64,000 nucleotides of DNA from Notospermus geniculatus (Eukaryota; Nemertea; Pilidiophora; Heteronemertea; Lineidae): NCBI GenBank assembly GCA_002633025.1, contig NMRB01000186.1:1-64000 (forward strand), given 5' to 3'. This document shows, piece by piece, positions 55,575 to 64,000 of the stretch. Under the pieces are notes generated by a model that had not been told where the DNA came from, searched no databases, and saw only the letters and a program-made list of their open reading frames with translations. Numbering within the stretch: position 1 is the stretch's first letter; every line of letters starts with the position of its first letter. The translations under genes and the position numbers were made by a program.

Positions 55575-55960
55575 GCGCTGATAACCACTTTACAATGACT
55601 TCCTTCTTGTCGATGGCCATCCATCAGGAACCAAAGAACAAGGCCACAGTCAGCTGCAGATCGTCGAAAGACGGTGTAATAGCAAAGGTTGTCTCACTGG
55701 ATCCATGATCCGGTAGGCCTACTATTGGCTTGGCAGATCATGGGTCAAGATTAGGCAGATGAGCCTTACTGACCTTGTATTTTTTACGATTATATATTTG
55801 ATAATATTCCCCATTTCTCACAAGACAGGACAGGCCTATCTAGCGTTTACATTGACCAAATCTGCGGCGAGTTCACCCGGTTAAGATCCCTATCTGAAGT
55901 ACACATCACACAATTTTCTAACAATCCGACTGTGTTACCCGATATTACGCCATATTGTAA

Positions 55961-56215
55961 ATGGTGCGAACAGCCGCTCAGCTCGGTCGCGAACTCAATC
56001 TACCCAGTTTACTCTGGTCAACCATCAAGAAAAATGTCCACGAAGAGTGGGGATGTAAATTCTGGAACACGGGCGGGAAGATGGTGAGTAGATCTACACG
56101 GAGCATCCTCCCACAGCAGGGCTTTGGTCTCGTTCCTGAGGAAATCCTCTTCATACAGAAACGAGGTAAAAACCCCCGCTGTGGGAGGATGACACGGAGA
56201 GGCTCGATTTCATGA
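55961..56215 (+). other. Coding-like ORF, weak Sen54-like pattern
   Basis: 84-codon frame. The part MVRTAAQLGRELNLP through EEWGCKFWNTGGKM ends at a good donor context (atggtgagt), and further on GFGLVPEEILFIQKRG is followed by gtaaaa. A Trp, then a GF, then LxPEExLFxxxxG recalls the N-terminal domain of tRNA-splicing endonuclease subunit Sen54, but the match is short and I saw no continuation. The second part lies in a hairpin (catcctcccacagc and complement), which speaks for a transposon fragment. Confidence 0.25.
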
Positions 56216-56274
56216 TACTTCGACGATTCGATTTGATGATACTTCGACGATTCGATTTGATGATACTTCGACGG
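56204..56274. repeat. Tandem repeat, 24-bp unit x3
   Basis: tcgatttgatgatacttcga cgat repeated three times with one or two changes. Lies just upstream of the first exon found for the ARM-TIR gene. Confidence 0.85.
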
Positions 56275-56463
56275 TCGGCGTCGTGATACCGCAGCTTGCC
56301 AGATGATTCAGACACACGACTTGGCTTCATCAGGTAGGCCTACTTTGTATGGGATCTTGTAATAGGCCAACCTAGTATTTAGTGTAGGCCCACGTAGGGC
56401 CTTTGATGACCTGATGTCCTGTTCAACACGAACGTGATCGCTCTTCTGTTTCTTTGCCCCAAG

Positions 56464-59400
56464 GTTTCAAAAACATTTCACGCGATGTGGGCCCTTCCTC
56501 TCGTGTCAATGTACTGGAAGAAAACGTGGCAGAAACGAGGACGAAAATGCCGGGCAGAGACTGATAGAATTTCCAACCATTTTGTGCCACGATAAATCTT
56601 CGTCTTTCAAACAAATTGAAAAACAACAACGGAAGTCATTTAAATATTTCCGAAAGGACAATGCGTTCCTAAATGAATACGATTCGTCAGTTCGATCGGA
56701 AGAATCGAGTGTCGCTGATGCTGATTGGTTGAAAGATGTCTTGTCGTATATGATTGGTCTGTTCAAGAATCCAGTTAGTATGGACGCAGTGCTAGATGAT
56801 GCGAACTACCAAGAAGCGCTGGTACTTCTGAGCGAAAAGTCTTCGTCGGTCCTTGAAGGCACACCAAGACACGTGCAGTTCTCAAGAAGAAGAAAGCTCT
56901 TCAGCCAATTTGTTGAACATCCTGAGATTTTTTCCACCATCAAAAAGATGCTGGAGTTGCACATTGGTTATGGATGGGGGAATGAAAACGCCAACGAGGA
57001 CGAAATTGAGTTTTCTCGGCTACTGGCCTCCCATGTTATACTCATCTTGGTCAATGGAACGGACTGCAATGCGGATGTAGGAAGGTATCTACGTGAGGAG
57101 CCCGGCTTGTTGGAACACCTCGTTTTGTTCTGTAAGGGTAAAGAATGGAACTACTTTCGGCATCAACTTCAAAGTGTAAGTACGTCAGTCATATGGGGAG
57201 CAAACATACCCCCACCATCGAAAAGCCAGGTATGACCTGATATTCACATGATTAATGACTACCGATACACAATAATTATTGGTAAACGTTCGTGGAAGTG
57301 TCGCTGACAACAAGTGTACAAATATAGGGAGTTCCTTGAGAATTATCTTAATTGGTTTGTCTCGAGTGTAATGAGTTAGCAGTGTGATTCTGTCCTTCAA
57401 CTCGTAGCAAGGCAAGAGTACGTCACATTTCTACTCTCTATTCTACCCTTCTGCTCTATATTCTTCTCATTCTATACATTTTCAGTGATTTTAAAGTTGG
57501 TGTTAACACTGGTGTTTACAGTGCATTAGCCATTGTAAACACGGTGTTAACACCAACTTTAAAATCACCCCATTTTTCTACTTCAGACAACAGAATTTGT
57601 CCTTCGCCTCATCATCCAACTGTTTTACAACTGTTCCATGAACTACTCGAACAGAAAACGGCTGCGGGAAGCTGGTGCCCTCGACACTGCTCTGCCGTAC
57701 ATGAACGCCGAGGACGACCAGGTGAAGCTGGTGGCTCTACTCTGTGTCGCTTACCTCGCCGATGAAAAGGAAAGCGCTGTCTTTCGGGCGGAGATCAAAC
57801 CGATCGAGTTACTTCTGGCGCGAATCAAGGAGGCCATAGTTGATGAAGATAAACGGGATTCTATGGGTTGGCTCGGGACTGAACTCATCAAAGGTAGGCA
57901 GGAGCTAGGAGAGGCTCTATGGATTTGATGTAGACTCAAGAGGGATGGGGTGCGCCAGAGTTATTTCAGTTCCATTTATAGGGCCGTATTCTAGAAGCTT
58001 CCTTATAACTCAAAGGTTGACCTTACAGCTATTGTTTGCAGGGTGGAATACAAAAGCTTAAAGTGGACCTTAGAGTTAAGGAGGCTTCTAGAATACGTGC
58101 CATAGTCATTCTCTGCTTTAATCTACTCCTTTCCCCTATTCACGAATGGTTTACAGATAACACCATCACCAAGCACAGAGCGAGCGTCGCCCTTGTTTCA
58201 ATTAATAGTTCTTTGTATGTTTCATGAAGGCCTCGGTCGTCTTGCCCTGAATGACGCCAATAAGACCCTAATCGCTGAAGCAGGAGCTATTCCGATCCTT
58301 CTTGCCGCGGCGAAACTGGATGGAAACCCAAATGAACAGTTTGGTAGGTTGTGGAGTTTCAAAACTGATGCAAAGAGAAGGCAATTTACTTTTTAAACCT
58401 CCTGGCTTGATTGTCAATTACGATACCAGAGACAGCATTCACAAATTCCAATCCAGCGGATTGTGCACCGACGGTGGGCGTGGACGATGCAGTCGACCCG
58501 CAAAGGTATGAACAGCGCCACGACGTGTCAGCCGCGGTATTTGGCGGTACTAACTGCTAAATCACTGAACGAACGCGAGGCAGTGACGTAGGCGTAGCAG
58601 ACGCTATAAAACAATCACTAATTACGCACGATTAGTAAGACGTTTGAAGGTGGCGTGATGTTTACATGTTGATGGGTGTTTCTCTACGAAAGTTGCCGAA
58701 AATTTCATCGAAATCGGTTCNAATTCTGTGCGGAGGACGAAATTTCTTAAACGATTTCGCTCTTCACTCGTTTGCATTATTCCAAAATGAATTACACTAA
58801 TGGAAAGCTCAATGTCTTAGCTAAATACTGATGTATGGTTTATGTAGTTGAATTTGAACGGTCTTCTCGATAAACGCACTTTTGTGCGAGGTGTCCGATT
58901 CCTCGAATGAGGTGCTCGAGGAGCCTTGTCGAGGGCCCCGATCGCCTATTATTTTCCCGCGCGCAAACGTAGAAAAGGACCTTTGCGGGTCGACTGGATG
59001 ATTGCATTGTACTGTACATGTACGTAGGTGCTACAGCGTGGAGGACGGAAACCCTTCCGAACCTCTGACAGATTAATTAATCTGTTTGCTACTCCCTCCT
59101 GAAAGGCTTTCAAGATGTTTGACATCCGCGCATTTAAAGTTTTTTCATGCGTTCTTTCATCTACATCCAGATGCTATGGAAGTCTTGTGGACGTTGTCCT
59201 TCGATGAGACGGCAAGATCGCACATTTCGGCTTGCGACGAATCCACCAATCTCTTGGACTCGATGTCATCCAGTGAGAGTCATCCTTGTAGACAGATTGC
59301 TGCTGGTGTTCTATGGAACATCTCGGGAACAACTCCGCCCCACCCGCTGAAGACACGTCCAGGTAGGCTACAGGTATCTTTCAACCACAAGCAATCCTTG

Positions 59401-61247
59401 GCAAACACGAATGCCTATTGGGTTAGGCCTACTGTGTCCTTTGGTCTCCGCGGAGTCGTCAGGAAACCAACAATGGCGAATTGCCGTTTGAGAGACAAGT
59501 CGCACGAGAAAACTTTCACGCGGAAGAGCATGTTTAGTTTTCTTTCATTTTTTATAGGACACTGGTTGACCGTTTCGGATCTCGGTTGGAATAAAATTTC
59601 AGTCAATTCATTTGTAGGTTCTTCAAACCCCCAAAACGACGATAGGACCGCATCAAAGGGTGGACCGTACATCATGTTTAGCTACCAATGGGATAGTCAG
59701 GAACTGGTGCTGAAAGTCAAAGACGAGATAAAAGCAAGAGGTTATGATGTTTGGATCGATGTCGAAAAGATGGCGGGTTCGACCCTGGAGGCAATGGCGC
59801 GAGCGGTTGAAGAGGCTCGGGTCGTCCTGCTGTTCTTTTCAAAGAGATACAAAGACAGCCAGAACTGCAGGGCAGGTGAATACCGGGGCGCCTAATCCAC
59901 AGGCTGCCGTATTAAACACCCTCGGATACAACTGTCGACTGCCCCCTTGAACGCAGGAAACGATCGTACCGAAGATTTGTATTTTGTCCCTATATGCGCG
60001 TAACTTCGTCTTTCTCAATTTTTCGTAGAGTGATCATTTTCTTCTTCAAACTACAATAAAATTCATCTCCTTCTGCATCGTTTTAACAGACTTGATCGGT
60101 GATAAGGAAGGATTTAGTAGCGAGACTTGTGTTCATTTCAGAGGCAGAGTACACGTTCAAAACTAAGACTCAGTACATCCCGATCCTCGTCGAGCCAGAT
60201 TACACTGCAGACGGATGGTTGGGCATCATGCTGGGAGCCAAACTCTACTATGATTTCACCATGAAGGACAAATTAGGAGAAAAGATGTCAGAGCTTGTAC
60301 GGGCCTTGGAACAGGCGGGCATGACATCGCCGTCAAGTAGAGCCGTCCTCACCGGACAAGAGTTGACGGACGGATCACCCGCTACATCATGTCTAGCGGA
60401 CGGGAGAGTGCCGGGTTCTGATTCTGACCACCAAGAACCAATACATGTATGTGGTAATAAGGATGTCGGCCTCCGGACAACAGATTTGGAGCCAGTATGC
60501 CGTCAATGCGTCTCTTGGCGGGTCACGAGGCACGGATCTAAGGATGTGAAAAACTGGGACAATAAGCGCGTGTTGGATTGGATGAGGGAGAAAAATATTG
60601 ACAGGTAGGCTTACGGCAGAAATAATTATTTAATGCCTTCGCACTAAGAGTCCATTCCGTTTGGAGAATAAAGCCTGGCGCACATTTGCGGCAAAACTCA
60701 ATGCGTTAGGGGTGTTTTTAAAGTCGACTGACCCAACGCTGTCGACTCGTCATTCAGTCAGGTCAGTCGATTTTAACAGACACCCCTAACGCACTGAGTT
60801 TTGTCGCAAATGTGCGCTTGGCTTTAGTCCTAGTGTTCAATTTGATATTTTCAAACCGGCTGCTACCGCAGAACAGCTGGTAGACATCGAAGTCAAGACA
60901 CTTCAAATGTACGAAATTGTGACGACGGGTATAGCGCGTCAGTCTCGGACGTCGGTGACCAGGTGTAACAGGAAAACATATCCCATAGAAAAGTGTCTCT
61001 GGGACGTTTCTCTTCACAGCATTAAATTCATCTGCACAATCAAATTACGCATGTTAATAATGATTGTCGTTTTCAATATTTCAGAACAAAACTGGACCAT
61101 CTGGTCATGACTGGACACCATCTGCATTTCCTACTGCAGATGAAGCTCGATGCTCCATCAGTCTACTATAAATACATACAAGAGAAGATTGATTTGAAAG
61201 ACATTGACCAGATGACAACATTTACGAATGCCTTGGAAGATTTGTAG
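56464..61247 (+). CDS. ARM-repeat / TIR / SAM-like protein, seven exons found, start exon missing
   Basis: Exons: 56464-57175, 57587-57893, 58230-58343, 59171-59362, 59618-59875, 60142-60604, 61085-61247; all junctions keep frame, about 736 codons. The first four encode helical armadillo-like repeats (for example LREAGALDTALPYM, NKTLIAEAGAIPILLAAAKL and GVLWNISG). Exon 5 starts the TIR domain: GPYIMFSYQWDSQELVLKVK, GYDVWIDVEKM, ARVVLLFFSKRYKDSQNCRA. Exon 6 completes it: EAEY, YIPILVEPDY, DGWLG, LYYDF. Exon 6 ends and exon 7 continues a SAM-like domain: WDNKRVLDWMREKNID, then LVMTGHHLHFLLQM and a C-terminal helix. SARM1 is ARM-SAM-SAM-TIR and cleaves NAD; here TIR comes before SAM. The S-x-N-C-R-x-E motif places a Glu where catalytic TIR enzymes have theirs, so NADase activity is an inference. 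No in-frame ATG occurs early in exon 1, so a start exon lies upstream of 56464. AATAAA at about 61396. Confidence 0.9.
57485..57568. mobile_element. Hairpin MITE 18 bases upstream of a splice acceptor
   Basis: gtgattttaaagttggtgtt, aacactggtgtttaca, a 13-base loop and the complementary arm ending aaaatcac. It occupies the 3' part of the intron before exon 57587-57893, leaving only catttttctacttcag as pyrimidine tract and AG. Confidence 0.85.
57981..58101. mobile_element. Hairpin MITE (gggccgtattctagaagctt)
   Basis: Left arm gggccgtattctagaagctt and right arm aggcttctagaatacgtgcc, with inner complement (ttataactcaaaggt and acctta-gagttaagga). Lies in an intron of the ARM-TIR gene. Ends resemble those of 28736 and 25437. 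Confidence 0.8.
60669..60826. mobile_element. Hairpin MITE (taaagcc family), intact copy
   Basis: Left arm taaagcctggcgcacatttg through gacccaacgctgtcgactcg and complementary right arm ending tgcgcttggcttta. Lies in the last intron of the ARM-TIR gene. A half copy is at 11409. Confidence 0.88.
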
Positions 61248-61778
61248 ATGACTTTCACACCTCAATCATTGGACTACGTCAAACTAGACTGCATTATTGT
61301 GAAGAGCCTTGACAACGACAATGATAAATTTCAAATTTCTTTTTATTCCCTTCTTTGAAGGAATGCCTCAGCCACCAGTATACATAGAATTATAAAATAA
61401 AGACCATAACCCTTATTGATACACATGCAATGATAATAAAGCCTTCTTTTTCTGATCAGATTGTAATGCATACTCAGTACCAATCATCAATCACTGTCGA
61501 TTATTCTATTTACTACAAGATGATGATTTGTGTGTTAAAATGCACCTGTGCCAAGCTTTCAATGGAATGACAGGGATTCACTAGACAGAGCCCATTTTCT
61601 CTAACACTATCAACTTGAAAAATTGACTAGCTCCGACTGAACACAAATTAAACATCACTAATTAATATGTATTTTCATTACAATCCTTGAGGCAAAATGG
61701 ATCTGATCCAATTTTTTTGTCATGACATCTTTCAAAAAGGAATGGCCCTCTCTAGTCTACCTATCTACAAAACTCAGT

Positions 61779-62831
61779 CTATGCTGTTCCAATATAGCTT
61801 GTCGGTTTGCCTGCTTTCTTGATGATTTCTAAAAGTTCATCACCACTAAGTGCTGAAGTGACAAATACTCGCTGATTGGCCATGTCTATTTCAACATCTG
61901 TCTGGTCTGAAAAGTAGACAAAGATTTGAGGATCTTTTTTTCAAAGCTTCAATAGGATGGCAGATGTACAGAGTGATAGTAGACTAAGACAGTACTTTCA
62001 TGCCCTGATCATCGAATATATATTTTGGCTGATTAATAGCTACAGGACAAAGTAATTTCTCTAAGTTTAATGTGGAAAATGTGCTTTAAGGCAGGGAGCT
62101 GCAAGGGGTCTACGAGTGTGAACAGATGAAGGGAGTTACAGCAACCAACCTTTCTTTGCTAGGACTCTTTTCACTGCTCCTGAACAGCCTTCACAGGTCA
62201 TTTCAACTTTGAATTCGTGTTTCTGGAAACAAATTGGTCACGTTCATTATGTTGGCCAGCACGATAATTTGCATGCTAGGCCTAGGCCTAGGCTACAGTA
62301 GCTACATGTAGCCTACATAGTATCACAGTCAGGTGGGCCTACCCTAGGCCTACTAGTACTACTACTAGGGCCTACTACTACAGGTTGGGCCAGAAAGTGT
62401 CCCTCAATAGAAATGCTATTGTTCGAGGGACACTGCCTTCACTTGCTCTGGCCCACCCTGTACGTAGGCCTAGGCTGGGCTAGGCCTTAGGCCTACTTCT
62501 TTTGTAGTACCGGTACGCCTAGGTTAGGTAGCTGCTTGCTAGCCGGTACTAGCTAGGCCTAACAACAAAAAACAGCCTGCCCTCTCCGCTAGCTCTAGGC
62601 CTAGGCCTACCAGTGCCACTGCCACTGGCAGTGGTACTGCCACTGGCAGTGGCAGTACCACCACCATGCATGGTGACCATNCCCCCCCCCCCCACCATGA
62701 TGATGACCACCGGCACGCACCACACGAACACGAACGAAAGTAGGCCTAATATTAAGAACTCTGTTTCGACAAATGACGTCTGAAAGCTTTGTTACTAGTG
62801 TTGCAACTTCTCAGTTCCTTACTGTGGCCAT
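61779..62831 (-). CDS. ATOX1: Copper chaperone ATOX1
   Basis: 69-residue cytosolic carrier that takes copper(I) and hands it to copper ATPases. Exons on the minus strand: 62831-62823 (only nine coding bases, ATG GCC ACA, before gtaagg), 62222-62150 and 61906-61779, joined in phase. It starts MATKHEFKVEMTCEGCSG, so the copper motif MxCxxC is residues 11-16 (C13, C16). It then has VEIDMANQRVFVT and the C-terminal EIIKKAGKPTSYIG, with K61 at the place of the conserved lysine near the metal site. Human ATOX1 has 68 residues, the same fold length and a comparable tiny first coding exon (MP before KHEF). The start is set by the only ATG that joins exon 2 in frame with a proper donor. The gene converges on the ARM-TIR gene and points away from the gene at 63786. 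Confidence 0.95.
62381..62460. mobile_element. mariner-type MITE, TIR caggttgggccagaaagtgt
   Basis: 80-bp element flanked by TA (62379-62380, 62461-62462). Left end caggttgggccagaaagtgt and right end complement of cagggtgggccagagcaagt; the ends fold through gtccctc and gagggac. The ends resemble those of Tc1/mariner elements, which duplicate TA. Lies in the first intron of ATOX1. Confidence 0.8.
62605..62690. repeat. Low-complexity palindromic tract with ambiguous base and C run
   Basis: Alternating gccact and agtggc words (ccactggcagtggtactgcc and similar) form multiple overlapping palindromes, followed by an N at 62681 and a run of C. In the first intron of ATOX1. Likely a simple repeat with a sequencing or assembly problem. 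Confidence 0.7.
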
Positions 62832-63785
62832 TTCGAAATATCTTGTGCGTCTTTTTGCTGTGTTTTTGCGAACAGTTGCAAAATATTCGCCACTTCCGGG
62901 TTTCTAATGATTTTAGTGACGGGAAGGTTATCGAAGTACCAAATCACAATCAATTTGTAACATGATTTTTGATTGGTCGAAGACACTAAATCAGACCAAT
63001 CACAAGTTAGCTTTCAATTGGTGTACACAGCCGGGACATTTGACAACAGCAACACCCGTGTCGGCGTGACAACGGCCACATTTTCCCCTTTTCCCCAATT
63101 TCAAATCAATCTGGTGCGTTATCTCTTCTTTAATGCAACGTCCGCAGGAATGATGATCTGTTTTCTGAAATCAAATTCATTTGATTTGTCTTCATAAGCG
63201 CCTGAACCTTCTTGAATGCATGCAACACAGCTGCGTTTTTGGCCAACAACTGAGTTGGCTGGACGTCGCGCATGTCGCGTGACGTCGACGACGTGCGTTT
63301 TTGTTCGCATTTCATACACGTCCATTCCAGGAGCCCGCACGCAAGTCCATCTGCAGTGCATCCTCCAGTACCACTGACGGCCCCCATTGACGTGTTCTTT
63401 CTATATTTTCACCGTCACTGAATCTGGTATGGTAGGCCTACATCAAAGCTGGTTTGGCATATTTATTGGCATGGATTAGCCTACATGCCTAAAACAGTAA
63501 AAAAAGGGGATTGAAAGTTGTGGAAAGTTGCCAACAAGAGCATCCGTGCCAGTGGAGCTGTTGTTGGTTTGTCATGTCATGATGTTGGCCTTTTTGTTGT
63601 TTCGGCCTCGCCAAGCCAGCCTGGCCTAGGCCTATATAGCCTAGGCCTACACGATTTCTCACTCACTGACAAATTTGTGTTTGTCGAGGAGACAGTGCCA
63701 GTGGGTTAGCTAGGCCTATAGAAAGGAGCTGGCCATGCAACAAATTATCATCACCTCACTCTTGAAATTCAGGGACTGACAAAAT
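62832..63785. promoter_or_regulatory. Possible bidirectional promoter region between ATOX1 and the gene at 63786
   Basis: About 950 bases separate two divergent start codons. The stretch includes a CpG-richer part (about 63240-63340: gcgcatgtcgcgtgacgtcg). No TATA box is evident. The promoter call is inferred from gene layout only. Confidence 0.3.
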
Positions 63786-63874
63786 ATGGCGACTGGTGAT
63801 CTCTTCAACAATGTGAAGAAGTTGCAGGGGATGCTGAAGAAAGTCAACTATGAAAAAGATTCAGACTTTAAAGG
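63786..63874 (+). CDS. First coding exon of an unrecognised gene
   Basis: ATG at 63786 in the context aaaatatggcgac starts MATGDLFNNVKKLQGMLKKV and continues NYEKDSDFKG to a strong donor (gtaagt) after 63874, in phase 2. The segment is helical, charged and without stops. It starts about 950 bases from the ATOX1 start and points the other way, so the two may share a promoter region. Family not recognised; the rest lies outside the window. Confidence 0.6.
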
Positions 63875-64000
63875 GTAAGTATTTAGAGATGATTATCGTA
63901 TCATGGGTAAGGCCACACTTTTTTTATTCTTTGGTTTACGGGCCCGCCGACGTGGCAAAATGCCATTCCGAAAAAAAAATAAAATTGGGAAAATCAGTTT

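Larger units (their letters stand above)
51463..55797. repeat. Segmental duplication B (4.34 kb), contains a GPCR gene
   Basis: Counterpart of 46884-51345. It lacks the 568-bp foldback insert but has about 485 bases (about 52631-53113) that copy A lacks. The first 117 bases between the N at 51346 and the start of this copy match nothing else seen in the window. Confidence 0.93.

Overview
The window is nuclear DNA from an animal, most likely a marine invertebrate. It has spliced genes with GT-AG introns, metazoan-only families (class A GPCRs, a Cys-loop receptor, TRIM proteins, PAN-domain proteins), many short palindromic words such as tacatgta and taggccta, and a high density of small inverted-repeat transposons. 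The sequence alone does not separate an ambulacrarian from a lophotrochozoan.

Layout. 1-6.4 kb: three head-to-tail intronless class A GPCR genes on the minus strand (the first is cut by the window edge; the second has a rewritten N-terminus). 6.8-8 kb: two large foldback elements. 9.4-13.9 kb: two secreted protein genes on the plus strand, each with a 73-nt signal-peptide exon followed by a PAN/apple-like exon; a 312-base assembly gap lies in the second. 14.6-28.2 kb: a seven-exon anion-type Cys-loop receptor on the minus strand. Its 8.25-kb intron contains an intact RING/B-box/NHL gene on the opposite strand. 28-44 kb: no firm gene; many MITEs, two tRNA-derived SINE heads and a 2-kb direct duplication. 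44.5-46.5 kb: a second TRIM gene. 46.9-55.8 kb: a 4.4-kb direct duplication, each copy carrying the same 428-residue GPCR. 56.5-61.2 kb: a seven-exon gene encoding armadillo-like repeats, a TIR domain and a SAM-like domain. 61.8-62.8 kb: the copper chaperone ATOX1 on the minus strand. 63.8 kb: first coding exon of an unrecognised gene.

Main points. The ARM-TIR-SAM gene is the best candidate for something little described: it resembles SARM1 in parts but has a different domain order, and the codon of the likely catalytic glutamate is split by an intron. Both direct duplications (35.6-40.2 kb and 46.9-55.8 kb) have a single N exactly where the first copy ends, so they may be unmerged haplotypes rather than true tandem repeats. 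Comparing copies gives clean before/after views of transposon insertions: a 568-bp foldback element with a 9-bp target duplication and an empty site in the sister copy, and several TTAA-flanked MITEs nested inside older MITEs.

Exons of the spliced genes were joined by reading splice sites and frame by eye; every internal exon listed keeps phase with its neighbours. Start exons of the Cys-loop receptor and the ARM-TIR gene were not found.
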